Source: JALZVT01 sp039029135 (GTDB lineage Bacteria; Pseudomonadota; Gammaproteobacteria; Pseudomonadales; Azotimanducaceae). From it: 52,146 bases of DNA. The notes under the pieces are model-generated. The model ran no database searches. It was given only the letters and a program-made list of their open reading frames with translations, and was not told where the DNA came from. Below are positions 38,021 through 46,920 of this stretch, in pieces; positions within the stretch are counted from its first letter, which is position 1, and each line of letters starts with the position of its first letter. A program made the position numbers and the translations under genes. The stretch spans positions 1-52,146 of the forward strand of contig JBCCGT010000032.1 in assembly GCA_039029135.1 (NCBI GenBank). Direction: 5' to 3'.

Positions 38021-39211
38021 GTGACCGAACCGAACGAGAAGCTCGCCGCGCGCGCCGGGGCGATCGAGCCCTTTCGGGTGATGGAGCTCTCCGCCCGCGC
38101 GAGCGAACACGCCCGGGCTGGACATGAGGTTGTCCAGTTCCAGGTCGGCGAACCCGATTTCGTGACGGCCGAGCCGATCGTGCGGGCCGGGCAGGCGGCG
38201 CTCGCGGCCGGCCACACTCGCTACACAAACGCTGATGGCCTGCCCGAACTGCGCGAAGCCATCGCGGCGGACTATCGCGCCCGTCGCGGCGTGGACGTCG
38301 CGGCGGACGCCATCATCGTGACGCCGGGTGCCAGCGGCGCCCTGACCCTGCTGCTGGCCGCGCTGTTCGAGCCCGGCGACGAGCTCTACATGGCCGATCC
38401 GGGCTACCCGTGCAACGCGGCCTTCACGCGGCTGGTTAACGCCGAGCCGCGGTTCATAGCGACCGGGCCACAGACCCAGTACCAGCCGACGGCCGACCAG
38501 CTGGCGGCCGCGTGGACTGCCGCCGGTCGCGGACTGCTCCTGGCCTCTCCGGCGAATCCCACGGGTGGCATGCTTGGTGCCACGGCTCTGCGTGAGCTGG
38601 CCGCCTTCGTCCATCGGCGCGATGGCGTTGTGCTCCTCGACGAGATCTACGCCGACCTGACGTTTGAGGGTGGTCACGACCGCTACCAGTGTGGCTGGCA
38701 GGTCGACCAACGAATTGTGCTCGTCAACAGCTTCAGCAAGTTTTTCGGCATGACCGGCTGGCGGCTGGGCTGGATCGTGGCGCCGCCCTGGCTGCGCGAT
38801 GCGCTGCGTCGAATCGGGCAGAATCTGTTTATCGCGCCTTCTTCGATCGCCCAGCACGCTGCGCTCGCTGCCTTCTCGGCGCCCGCCATGGAAGAGCATG
38901 AGCGCCGTCGTGAGATCTATCGCCGGCGCCGGGATCTGCTGGCCTCCGGCCTGTCGCAGCTGGGCTTTCAGGTACCCTTTCGGCCCGGTGGCGGTTTCTT
39001 TCTGTGGGTCGACATCTCCCACACGGGAATGGACGCCGAGACCTTCTGCTGGCGCCTGCTCGATGAGTTCAAAGTGGCGGTGACGCCTGGTACGGACTTC
39101 GCCAGCCCCGCGTCTGGCGCAGGCAGTCACGTCCGTTTTGCCTATACGACGTCCGAGACGCAGATCGAGCTTGGCCTCGAGCGACTGCGCCACGCGCTCG
39201 CCAGTTGGTAA
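38021..39211 (+). CDS. PLP-dependent class I aminotransferase
   Basis: This is an aspartate-aminotransferase-fold enzyme of 396 residues. Landmarks are TRYTNADGLPELREAIA, VTPGASGALTLLLAAL, SPANPTGGM, LLDEIYADLTFEG with the PLP-contacting Asp and Tyr, and the Schiff-base lysine in NSFSKFFGMTGWRLGW; an FRPGGGFFLW motif lies near the C-terminus. The amino-acid substrate is not evident; alanine or aromatic/aspartate types are possible. The GTG at 38021 gives the product start. It is divergent from dksA and one base upstream of sfsA, so the two are probably co-transcribed. The same aminotransferase-dksA adjacency occurs in Pseudomonas. Confidence 0.9.
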   Translation: MTEPNEKLAARAGAIEPFRVMELSARASEHARAGHEVVQFQVGEPDFVTAEPIVRAGQAALAAGHTRYTNADGLPELREAIAADYRARRGVDVAADAIIVTPGASGALTLLLAALFEPGDELYMADPGYPCNAAFTRLVNAEPRFIATGPQTQYQPTADQLAAAWTAAGRGLLLASPANPTGGMLGATALRELAAFVHRRDGVVLLDEIYADLTFEGGHDRYQCGWQVDQRIVLVNSFSKFFGMTGWRLGWIVAPPWLRDALRRIGQNLFIAPSSIAQHAALAAFSAPAMEEHERRREIYRRRRDLLASGLSQLGFQVPFRPGGGFFLWVDISHTGMDAETFCWRLLDEFKVAVTPGTDFASPASGAGSHVRFAYTTSETQIELGLERLRHALASW

Positions 39212-39212
39212 C

Positions 39213-39917
39213 GTGCGCTTCTCTCCCGAGCTAATCCCAGTCACGCTGCTGCGGCGCTACAAGCGCTTCCTAGCCGATGTGCGCCTGGCCGACGGAAGTG
39301 AAGTCACCGCGCACTGCCCCAACACCGGGGCGATGCTCGGCTGCGCCGAGCCCGGCTCGCGGGCGTGGGTGTCAACCAGCGACAATCCGCGTCGGAAGTA
39401 CGCGCATACGCTGGAGATCGTCGCCAGCGGCGACGATCTGGTCGGCGTTCACCCCGGTCGCGCCAACTCGCTGCTAGCCGAGGCGCTGGACGCTCGCCGC
39501 GTCGAGGAACTGGACGGCTATGCGCAGCGCAGACCGGAGGCGGCCGTGCCGGATGCCGCGGGGCGCTTTGATTTTTTGCTGCGCGCGTCGCCCGGGCATC
39601 CCGACTGCTGGGTCGAGGTCAAGAGCGTCACGCTCTGTCGAGACGGCGTGGCCCGCTTTCCCGACGCGGTCAGCGCGCGGGCGCTGAAGCACGTCGAGGC
39701 GCTCGTGCGGCGGGTCGACGCGGGGGAACGCGGCGCGTTCGTGTTCGTGGTGCAGCACTCGGGCGCAACGGCCGCGGGCTGCGCTGCCGATATCGATCCG
39801 GCCTACGCTGACGGCGTGCTGCGGGCTATCGATCGGGGCGTCGAGGTGCTGGCTTACGGCGCGGCAGTGAGTCCGCAGGGCATAGAGATTCGCGGCCGTC
39901 TGCCGTTTCAGGTCTGA
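39213..39917 (+). CDS. sfsA: Sugar fermentation stimulation protein homologue SfsA
   Basis: SfsA is a conserved protein first found as an activator of maltose use in E. coli. It has an OB-fold-like N-terminus and a nuclease-like C-terminal domain; its biochemical role is unsettled. Motifs seen are RYKRFLADV, HCPNTGAMLGC, WVSTSDNPRRKYAHT, CWVEVKSVTL with DAVSARALKHVE, and a C-terminal GVEVLAYGAAVSP. The GTG at 39213 (RFSPELIPVTLLRRYKRF) matches the family start and lies one base after the aminotransferase stop; 234 residues result. Its last 10 bases overlap the convergent TfoX-C gene. Confidence 0.94.
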   Translation: MRFSPELIPVTLLRRYKRFLADVRLADGSEVTAHCPNTGAMLGCAEPGSRAWVSTSDNPRRKYAHTLEIVASGDDLVGVHPGRANSLLAEALDARRVEELDGYAQRRPEAAVPDAAGRFDFLLRASPGHPDCWVEVKSVTLCRDGVARFPDAVSARALKHVEALVRRVDAGERGAFVFVVQHSGATAAGCAADIDPAYADGVLRAIDRGVEVLAYGAAVSPQGIEIRGRLPFQV

Positions 39918-40273
39918 TCCGTAGACCTGCGGGGCCGGGGTGTTGTCGCTGTCTCTGGCGCACTGCTGCGGCCCGCGCGCGCCGGTGGGCGGGGGCCGCC
40001 GCCGGATTCCTGGCGCCGCTCGAAGCTTGCCAGGCGTTGTAGCAGTCGCTCCTTCTCGCCGGTGGTCAGCGTCCGCCAGGGCCTGCCTTCCAGCGCGCCC
40101 GCGAGCGAATAGAGCACAGCCGTGGTGACCCGAAAGCGGCGCGCTCGCATGCTGGTGTATGCCCAGAAGATGCCTTTCGATTCCAGCGTCTCTCGATCTT
40201 TGATGCCTATGGCTCGCAGCCATTGCAGCGTGGTCTTGCCGAGATTGGGCAGTTCTTCGAGGCGGGTTGTCAT
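39908..40273 (-). CDS. TfoX C-terminal-domain protein
   Basis: This 121-residue protein consists of a TfoX C-terminal (helix-hairpin-helix-like) domain. LEELPNLGKTTLQWLRAIGI, then ETLESKGIFWAYTSMRAR and LLYSLAGALEGRPWRTL (in part) fit that family, followed by a disordered Arg/Pro/Ser/Thr-rich tail of about 35 residues. The N-terminal TfoX domain of the competence regulator is absent, as in many stand-alone members, so a competence role should not be assumed. It is convergent with sfsA (10-bp overlap) and follows the PfkB kinase by 105 bp. Confidence 0.85.
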   Translation of the reverse strand: MTTRLEELPNLGKTTLQWLRAIGIKDRETLESKGIFWAYTSMRARRFRVTTAVLYSLAGALEGRPWRTLTTGEKERLLQRLASFERRQESGGGPRPPARAGRSSAPETATTPRPRRSTDQT

Positions 40274-40378
40274 GGGGCCAATATAGCCCGCGGCCTGATG
40301 ATCGTCATCCGTCGCGCGCGGGCACGCGATCTTGGCACCGGACCGCGGCTCGAGGACACAGCGTTCGGCGGGCGCCCG

Positions 40379-41380
40379 TCAGTTCGCTTTCGAGAACGCC
40401 TGCTTAAGCTGCGCGTACGCCTGTGTATCGGGCAGCCGCGGACCGACGCGGCTGATGAGATTCGCCGCGCAGAAGTTGGCGAAGCGCGCCGCATCTGCCG
40501 CCGACGCGCCCTGATCGCGGCTCTGCAGCACGGCGCCTGCGTAGATGTCGCCGGCGCCGTTGGTATCGACTACGTCGGCCTCGAACCCGGCCACCTGGGC
40601 CTGGCCGTCGGGCGAGATCGCGAGACTGCCCTGCGCGCCTAGCGTGATGTTGACGTTGCGCGCCAGGTCCTTCAGCTCGTTAGCGGCGACCTGCACGCTG
40701 TCGGTACCGCACCAGGTCAGCGCTTCTTCCTCGTTGCAGAACAGGTGATCCAGTCCGGGACCGATCATCGCCAGCAGGTTGTCCTTGAACGCGGCAACCA
40801 TGCTGGGATCGGACAGCGTCAGCGCCGTCGCGGCGCCGGCCTGCTCTGCGGCTTCGCGCGCGCGCTTGCCGACCTCGACGCTGTTGTCGGCCGCACACAG
40901 ATAGCCCTCGATGTAGACCGTTGCCGCGTCGGCGATCGCGTCGAGATCCAGACAGTCCGGCGCGATCTCGCTGGAGGCGCCGAGATAGGTGCTCATGCTG
41001 CGCTCGCCGTCCGGCGTGGTCAGCACCAGGCACCGACCGCTCATCCCCGGCGGCAGCGGCGCGTCGCTGACGCGTATTCCCGCGCTGCGCATGTCGGCCA
41101 GGAAGTAGCGCCCGGTGTCGTCGTCCGCGACCCGACAGCCGTAGCCGCCGCGCCCGCCGAAGCCCTGCACGGCGTAGATGGTGTTCGCGGCAGAGCCGCC
41201 GGCGCCGCGTCCGGACGGGTAGTCGCTGACGGCCGCCACGAGCGCCGCCATCCGGTCGCCGTCGACCAGCGTCATCAGACCGCGCGCGACGTCGTGCTCG
41301 ACGAGAAAGTCGTCCTCGACGGAAATGGCCATATCCACCAGCGCATTGCCGACGCCGTAGACGGTGAGAGACTTGGTCAT
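40379..41380 (-). CDS. PfkB-family carbohydrate/adenosine kinase
   Basis: This is a ribokinase-fold enzyme of 333 residues from the ATG at 41380 (MTKSLTVYGVGNALVDM), preceded by AGGAAA; an upstream ATG at 41500 adds 40 unmatched residues. Signature 1 region: GAGGSAANTIYAVQGFGG (in part). Signature 2: VVDTNGAGDIYAGA with the catalytic Asp. FCNEEEALTWCG is the NxxE-type motif. The N-terminal GNALVD form is common in adenosine-kinase-like members of proteobacteria, so adenosine or a related nucleoside is a likely substrate, but sugars are not excluded. It is downstream of hemL by 52 bp, all - strand. Confidence 0.88.
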   Translation of the reverse strand: MTKSLTVYGVGNALVDMAISVEDDFLVEHDVARGLMTLVDGDRMAALVAAVSDYPSGRGAGGSAANTIYAVQGFGGRGGYGCRVADDDTGRYFLADMRSAGIRVSDAPLPPGMSGRCLVLTTPDGERSMSTYLGASSEIAPDCLDLDAIADAATVYIEGYLCAADNSVEVGKRAREAAEQAGAATALTLSDPSMVAAFKDNLLAMIGPGLDHLFCNEEEALTWCGTDSVQVAANELKDLARNVNITLGAQGSLAISPDGQAQVAGFEADVVDTNGAGDIYAGAVLQSRDQGASAADAARFANFCAANLISRVGPRLPDTQAYAQLKQAFSKAN

Positions 41381-41432
41381 GCTGTTTCCTGAACTGTCGT
41401 GACTGTGAGGATTGAAGTTCGAGCGGCGCTGC

Positions 41433-42740
41433 TCAGCGCGCTTCTGCCACCTCGGCGAACGCGGCGCGTGCGGCGAGCAGCGTTGCGTCGATCGCTGCAC
41501 GGTCGTGGGCCAGTGACACGAAGCCCGCCTCGAACGCCGACGGCGCGAGGTAGATGCCGCGGCCGAGCATCGCGTGAAAGAAACGGTTGAAGCCGTCGAT
41601 GTCGCAGGCCGCCACGTCGTCGAATGACGCGACCGTCGCGGCGTCGGTCAGGAACGCGCCAAACATGCCGCAGACCTCGTTGACGACCGCGGCTACGCCC
41701 GCCGCGGCGGCCGCCTCTCGCAGCCCCTGAGCGAGATAGGCCGTCGTTTCCCCAAGCCGCTGATAGGCCGCTGCGTCGAGGGCGGAGAGGGTCGCCAGAC
41801 CCGCGCTGACGGCCAGCGGGTTGCCGGACAGCGTGCCCGCCTGATAGACGTCGCCGGCCGGCGCTACGCGGTTCATGATGTCCGCGCGCCCCCCGAAGGC
41901 GCCTACGGGCAGACCGCCGCCGATCACCTTGCCCAGCGTCGTCAGGTCTGGCTCAACGCCATAGAGTCCCTGCGCGCCGGCCGCGTGGACGCGGAAACCG
42001 GTCATGACCTCGTCGAAGATCAGCACGCTGCCAGCGGCTTCGGTACACGCGCGCAGCGCGGTCAGAAACTCGGTCGTGGGCGGCACACAGCCCATGTTGC
42101 CGGCGATCGGCTCGACGATGACGGCCGCAATCTGATCCGGATAGTGCGTGAACAGATCGCGCAGCGCCTGCGGGTCGTTGAACGGCACGTTCAGCGTGTG
42201 CTGAGCGATCGCCGCCGGCACGCCCGGCGAATTCGGGATGCCGAGCGTCAGCAGCCCGGATCCGGCCTTGACGAGCAGCGAATCGGAATGGCCGTGATAG
42301 CAGCCGGCAAACTTGACGATCAGATCGCGGCCGGTGAACCCGCGCGCGAGGCGGATGGCTGACATCGTGGCCTCGGTCCCGGAGTTGACCAATCGCACCG
42401 CGTCCATTGCGGGTATGCGCGCGCAGATCAGCTCCGCCAACTCGATCTCGAGCTCTGTCGGCGCGCCGAAGCCGAGCGCGCGTCGCGCCTGCGCCGCTAC
42501 GCGCTCTGTTACGGCCTCGGGGGCGTGGCCGAGGATCATGGGACCCCAGGAACCGACGTAGTCGATGTACTCGTTGCCGTCGACGTCGGTGAGCCGGCAG
42601 CCAGCGCCGGACTCGAAGAACACCGGTGTCCCGCCGACGCCGCGGAACGCTCTGACCGGCGAATTGACGCCACCGGGAATGTGAAGCTGCGCGCGCTCGA
42701 ACAGTGTGGCGGAGCGGCTGAGATCCAGCGAATCTTTCAA
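41433..42740 (-). CDS. hemL: Glutamate-1-semialdehyde 2,1-aminomutase
   Basis: HemL converts glutamate-1-semialdehyde to 5-aminolevulinate, the C5 entry to heme. Motifs are IPGGVNSPVRAFRGVGGTP, LVNSGTEATMSAIRLARG, FAGCYHGHSD, LIFDEVMTGFRV, the PLP lysine in TTLGKVIGGGLPVGAFGG and YQAGTLSGNPLA. The start is uncertain: the TTG at 42740 (MKDSLDLSRSATLFERA) has AAAGGA nine bases upstream and fits family length (435 residues), while an ATG at 42785 would add 15 residues. It lies downstream of the clc gene and upstream of the PfkB kinase on the - strand. Confidence 0.95.
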   Translation of the reverse strand: MKDSLDLSRSATLFERAQLHIPGGVNSPVRAFRGVGGTPVFFESGAGCRLTDVDGNEYIDYVGSWGPMILGHAPEAVTERVAAQARRALGFGAPTELEIELAELICARIPAMDAVRLVNSGTEATMSAIRLARGFTGRDLIVKFAGCYHGHSDSLLVKAGSGLLTLGIPNSPGVPAAIAQHTLNVPFNDPQALRDLFTHYPDQIAAVIVEPIAGNMGCVPPTTEFLTALRACTEAAGSVLIFDEVMTGFRVHAAGAQGLYGVEPDLTTLGKVIGGGLPVGAFGGRADIMNRVAPAGDVYQAGTLSGNPLAVSAGLATLSALDAAAYQRLGETTAYLAQGLREAAAAAGVAAVVNEVCGMFGAFLTDAATVASFDDVAACDIDGFNRFFHAMLGRGIYLAPSAFEAGFVSLAHDRAAIDATLLAARAAFAEVAEAR

Positions 42741-42858
42741 TTGCCCGAGTCCTTTGCGGCTGCGGTGAATGGCGGGCGCGATCATAGCAAGACAGGGTGG
42801 GGTCTCGCCGTGCGTTACTGCCGTGGGCGATCTACTGTCGCGGTAAGCGCCTGCCCGC

Positions 42859-45009
42859 CTAGCGGCGAAAGTTGTTGATGTCCTCGCGCGTCAGCACGCC
42901 CATGATCGGCGCGACCAGCGGTATCGAGGTGCGTCTAACGCACAGGGCGCGAACGCTGTTGTCGTCCAGGGCCTCGAGCGCCTCCTGCAGGGTGGCCCGG
43001 ATGTCGACGTTGACGACGTCCTCGCGCTGGCCGGGTATGCGCAGCAAATCGATACGTCCCTCTGTCGCCTCGCGCTTTGCCTCTCGTCGCGCTTCGCGCC
43101 GGCGCTCGCGGGGGCTGTCCTTGGGTCGCTCGCTGTCGCCGTCCTTCGTGGACGTATTGTCGGCAGTGCCGTCGTCTGCCGCGGTCTGTGTCCCCGCGGC
43201 CTGCGTGCCCGTCCGCGCCGCGCGGCGCGCGCCGCTGCCGTCAATCGCCTCGGCGTGGGGCTGATCGCCGTCCCGGTTCTCGGCCGTCTCCCCTGGTTTG
43301 CTGCCTGGGGTATTCGCAGTGGTTGGCGCCTCGCCAGTTGGGGCGCTATTGGCGCCGGTGCTCGGCTTGCTCTCGGCGCCGTCGCGCGGTGGCTGCTCGG
43401 CGCTTCCGTCGACGGCTTTTGGCGTGGTTTTGCCATCGACTCTGGCGCCTGACCGGGTTTCGACCCGACCCTCGTCGCCGCTGTCGAACTCGGCAATGAA
43501 CGCGCCGAGATCCGACGGGTTCAGCAGGCAATGCGCCGTGTTTGCCGACTCCTCGACAACGATCCAGCGCGGCGCGCGGCCCAGCGCGTTCTCGGCCTCC
43601 TGGCGGGTAACGATGCGCGGCAGGCGGATAAAGTTGCGATGCATGATGCTGGCCACGCCCGCGCGCTGCAGATGCATGGCGACCGGGCTGGGTGGGTATT
43701 CCAGCCCGAGCGTTTTCAGCGTCGTCACGAACACCGAGCGGCGCTTGAAGACCTCGCCGGTGATCAGCGTCGCGACCACGATGATCAGCATGGCGGGTGG
43801 GATAACGCCCGGGTTGGCGGTCAGCTCCAGCACGGCCATCAGCGCCGCCAGCGGCGCCTGCAGTACGGCCGCCATCATCGCGGACATGCCGAGCATGACG
43901 TAGAGACCCGGCGAGGACACGTCGGCAGGCGCGACCGCCTGACCGAGCAGACCCAGCACCCCACCAAAGCTCGCGCCGATGAACAGGGCAGGTCCGATCA
44001 CGCCCAGCGGTAGGCCGAGACCGAGGCAGGCCGTGGCGGCGAGCATCTTGGTGATGACCAGCAGACACAGGGTGTGGACGGCGACGCTGCCCAGAAGCGC
44101 TCCGTTGACCGTGTCGTAACCGATGCCCATCACGCCGGGTGTCAGCAGCGCGGCGACGCCGGTGATTGCGCCGGCGACCAGTCCGCGCATCGGGAACGAC
44201 CAGTGATTGAGCCGCGAGAACAGCTGAACCAGATAGGTGAACAGGGAGGCCAGACAGCCGATCATCACCCCTGCCAGCACGATGTAGGGAATCTCCGCCA
44301 GCGACGTCAGCTGCAGTTGCGGCACGACGAACGCAGTCTCGTTGCCGAGCACGGAGTGGGTGACGAAGGTCGAGGTCACCGCTGCCAGAATGACGGGCAG
44401 GAAGCTCGCGATGGTGTATTCCATCATGACCACTTCCATGGCGAAGATGACGCCGGCGATTGGCGTGTTGAACGCGGCGGCGATGGCGGCCGCGCTGCCG
44501 CAGGCGACCAGGGTGCGGACGCTGTTGTTCGGCAGCTCGAAGAGCTGGCCCAGCAGGCTGGAACTCGCCGCACCCAGATGAATCGCTGGGCCTTCCCGGC
44601 CGCCCGCCTGGCCGCTGATCAGCGCGGCAATGCCGCCGAAGAACTGCACGAGGGCGTTGCGCAGCGGCAGCCGACCCTGGTGGCGGCTCAGTCGCTCCAT
44701 CACATGCACGACGCCGACGCGGGTGCCGGATCGGGGAATCCGCCACAGCGCGCAGCCGATCGCGAGACCGCCGATGGTCGGCAGCCACATGCGGCCGAAG
44801 GCGCCCAGCGACTCGAAGTCTTCGGGACCGCCCGTGAGCAGGTGCGCTAACGCCCAGGTCACGGCGGTGTTGAAGGCGATGATGACGCCGCCGGTGATCA
44901 GGCCGGCTGCGAGGGCGAGAATGCACAGCTGTGGCAGGGCGTCCACACTGGCGAGGCGACGCCTGAAGAAGTCGAGCGAGTACGGTGTCTGTCCCGACCT
45001 TAGCGCCAC
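42859..45009 (-). CDS. CLC-family chloride channel/transporter with split CBS region
   Basis: This 716-residue membrane protein has the CLC fold (about residues 25-425). The anion-pathway motifs are SGTR (93-97 region, replacing GSGIP), GREGP with gating Glu139, and GVIGP (replacing GIFAP). The position of the E. coli ClcA internal proton glutamate (E203) is Val193 (FAMEVV), a substitution typical of CLC channels rather than H+ exchangers; this is my alignment by eye. The cytoplasmic tail (about 440-716) is a CBS-type pair interrupted by about 140 residues of disordered, Gly/Thr/Ala/Asp- then Arg/Lys/Glu-rich sequence (509-651). The GTG at 45009 is the start; its ribosome site is weak. Confidence 0.9.
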   Translation of the reverse strand: MALRSGQTPYSLDFFRRRLASVDALPQLCILALAAGLITGGVIIAFNTAVTWALAHLLTGGPEDFESLGAFGRMWLPTIGGLAIGCALWRIPRSGTRVGVVHVMERLSRHQGRLPLRNALVQFFGGIAALISGQAGGREGPAIHLGAASSSLLGQLFELPNNSVRTLVACGSAAAIAAAFNTPIAGVIFAMEVVMMEYTIASFLPVILAAVTSTFVTHSVLGNETAFVVPQLQLTSLAEIPYIVLAGVMIGCLASLFTYLVQLFSRLNHWSFPMRGLVAGAITGVAALLTPGVMGIGYDTVNGALLGSVAVHTLCLLVITKMLAATACLGLGLPLGVIGPALFIGASFGGVLGLLGQAVAPADVSSPGLYVMLGMSAMMAAVLQAPLAALMAVLELTANPGVIPPAMLIIVVATLITGEVFKRRSVFVTTLKTLGLEYPPSPVAMHLQRAGVASIMHRNFIRLPRIVTRQEAENALGRAPRWIVVEESANTAHCLLNPSDLGAFIAEFDSGDEGRVETRSGARVDGKTTPKAVDGSAEQPPRDGAESKPSTGANSAPTGEAPTTANTPGSKPGETAENRDGDQPHAEAIDGSGARRAARTGTQAAGTQTAADDGTADNTSTKDGDSERPKDSPRERRREARREAKREATEGRIDLLRIPGQREDVVNVDIRATLQEALEALDDNSVRALCVRRTSIPLVAPIMGVLTREDINNFRR

Positions 45010-45132
45010 CGAGCGGTCACAGTCGGGTCGTCGTCGAATTCGTGTCCTGTTTCACAGTCAAGGCGTGTCTGCGGACGATGTTCATCATAACCCGCTAGTA
45101 TACGCCGCTCGATTTGGAGTTTTCGAACCACG

Positions 45133-45861
45133 ATGGCAAACAGGGAATCCGATCAGCTGGCCGTCGATGCGCTGGGCGCTGACGTGCCGCGCGTCACGGT
45201 CGTGCGCTACTGGCCGAGCGCTTGGTTCTGGCGAATTGCCCCTTTCGTTTTGCTGGCGCTGTTTTACGTCGCCTATGAACTCGGCTATGCGGGTGGCGTG
45301 AGCTCCATCAGCGGTGAATCTCCGCTGCCGCGGTTAGGACGCAGCGCGAACGTCGCGGAGCTCCGTGCGGAGCTGGATGCCCTGCGTCTGGCGCGCGAGG
45401 TCGACGGCGCGGCGAGTCAGGAGACGCGCGCCAACATTCAGGGGCTGCAGACTCAGATCGCGACGCTGGAGGAAGAGGTCGCGTTCTATCGCAGCATCAT
45501 GGCGCCCGAGGAACAGGACAAGGGCCTGCACATCGAACGCGTGGTGTTGAAACCGACGCGGCTGGATCGGGTCTATCGATACGAGCTGGTCATTGCGCAG
45601 CGCGCGGTTAGCCATAGTTGGCAGACCGGCGACATCTACTTCGAACTGCACGGGAACGATGGTGCGACGCGTCGTGTGCTGGCCTTGACAGAAATGGCCG
45701 AGCTCGAGAACTACCCTTTGGAGTTTCGATTGCGCTATTTCCAGCGATTTGCGGGAGAGCTGACGCTGCCGGAAGACTTTTTGCCTGAAACGGTGATCGT
45801 GACATTGGACGGTGAACGATCGGACATCATCGAACAGCGGGAATACCCCTGGGTAGGCTAG
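45133..45861 (+). CDS. DUF6776-type membrane-anchored coiled-coil protein
   Basis: I recognise only a family of unknown function (DUF6776-like). The 242 residues begin with a cytoplasmic stretch of about 35, one transmembrane helix (about 36-55, IAPFVLLALFYVAYELGY), then a coiled coil (about 75-125, ELRAELDALRLARE and LQTQIATLEEEVAFYR) and a beta-rich periplasmic C-terminus (YELVIAQRAVSHSW, YFQRFAGELTLPEDFLP). The N-in, C-out topology is inferred. GGAG sits 13 bases before the ATG. A bactofilin follows 82 bp later; the pair next to erpA is widespread in gammaproteobacteria and suggests a shared envelope-scaffold role. Confidence 0.8.
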   Translation: MANRESDQLAVDALGADVPRVTVVRYWPSAWFWRIAPFVLLALFYVAYELGYAGGVSSISGESPLPRLGRSANVAELRAELDALRLAREVDGAASQETRANIQGLQTQIATLEEEVAFYRSIMAPEEQDKGLHIERVVLKPTRLDRVYRYELVIAQRAVSHSWQTGDIYFELHGNDGATRRVLALTEMAELENYPLEFRLRYFQRFAGELTLPEDFLPETVIVTLDGERSDIIEQREYPWVG

Positions 45862-45943
45862 AGTTGCGCTAGCCTGGGCAGGGGTGGCGCGGACGACCTG
45901 GAGTTCTCTCGTCGGCATTGCCTGCAAAGACACAACAGACAAC

Positions 45944-46384
45944 ATGCGGAAAAACAAACCAGTGACCACAGCACCACAGGGCCTGGAAGGCTCGGCCACC
46001 CTCATTGCGAGCGGCACGCGGCTCGTCGGTAACATCAATTTTTCGAGCCAGATCTACATCCACGGCATCGTGGATGGCGACGTCGTGGGCGAGGAAACGG
46101 ACGCGGCCGTGCTCATCGTCTGCGAGGGAGGCGTTGTGCGCGGTGAGGTGCGGGCGCCAAACGTTGTGGTCGACGGGTCCGTCGAGGGTAATGTCTATGC
46201 CTCTGGGAAGCTCGAGCTCGCCAGCAAGGCGCGGATCAACGGCGATGTGCACTACAATCTGGTAGAAATGCAGCTCGGCTCCGTGGTCAACGGCCGTATG
46301 GTCAGCCTGGCCGAAGAGCTGGCGGGACCACGGGCGGACAAGGCGGCCGCGCAGCACAAGCCGGCGGCGCAGGCCGCATCCTGA
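45944..46384 (+). CDS. Bactofilin (polymer-forming cytoskeletal protein)
   Basis: Bactofilins are beta-helical proteins that polymerise into membrane-associated filaments and position cell-wall enzymes. The 146-residue product from the ATG at 45944 (MRKNKPVTTAPQGLEGSATLI) has the DUF583 core of repeated short beta strands with Gly at the turns (TRLVGNINFSSQIYIHGIVDGDVVG in part, AAVLIVCEGGVVRGEV, VDGSVEGNVYA, INGDVHYN). An earlier in-frame ATG at 45884 adds 20 poorly matched residues. It lies between a membrane coiled-coil protein and erpA, close to an M23 peptidase gene; bactofilin-peptidase pairing is known in other bacteria. Confidence 0.92.
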   Translation: MRKNKPVTTAPQGLEGSATLIASGTRLVGNINFSSQIYIHGIVDGDVVGEETDAAVLIVCEGGVVRGEVRAPNVVVDGSVEGNVYASGKLELASKARINGDVHYNLVEMQLGSVVNGRMVSLAEELAGPRADKAAAQHKPAAQAAS

Positions 46385-46515
46385 GCTGTCGGCCGCAATG
46401 CCGCGCCCGGTCAGGGACGTTGGCGTTCGACATAAACGAGCGTATCGGGCGCCTGACGGCGTCGCGCTTTAGTATCCACTGATCAACTGTCGCTTACAGG
46501 AAATCGCTCGCCGCC

Positions 46516-46857
46516 ATGGAATTGTCAATCACGGACGCCGCTGTAGTTAAGGTTCGCGCGCTCATCAACGAGGAGCGCGAGCACTCGCCCGACGCCGACC
46601 TCGCACTGCGGGTATTCGTGACCGGTGGTGGTTGCAGCGGCTTTTCCTATGGCTTCACGTTCGACGACGGCGGTGCGGAGGACGACGATGCAGTCGTCGA
46701 AGAAGGCGGCATCCGGGTGCTGGTCGACTCAATGAGCTATCAGTATCTGGAAGGCGCGCAGGTGCACTACAAAGAAGATCTGCAGGGCGCACAGTTCGTC
46801 GTGACCAACCCCAATGCGGCCACGACCTGCGGCTGCGGCAACTCTTTCTCTATATAG
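46516..46857 (+). CDS. erpA: Iron-sulfur cluster insertion protein ErpA
   Basis: ErpA is an A-type carrier that delivers Fe-S clusters, including to isoprenoid-synthesis enzymes. It has 113 residues. The three cluster-binding cysteines are C40 (GGGCSGFSYGF), C105 and C107 (TTCGCGNSFSI). The Asp/Glu-rich insert (DDGGAEDDD) is typical of ErpA over IscA. AGGAA lies 13 bases before the ATG. It is convergent with anmK; the erpA-anmK-peptidase-tyrS cluster is the same as in pseudomonads. Confidence 0.96.
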   Translation: MELSITDAAVVKVRALINEEREHSPDADLALRVFVTGGGCSGFSYGFTFDDGGAEDDDAVVEEGGIRVLVDSMSYQYLEGAQVHYKEDLQGAQFVVTNPNAATTCGCGNSFSI

Positions 46858-46920
46858 CTCATTCTCTATATTGAGGGCTCGAAGCAGACACAGTCCGACC
46901 CGGAGGTCGAGCTGCAGCGT

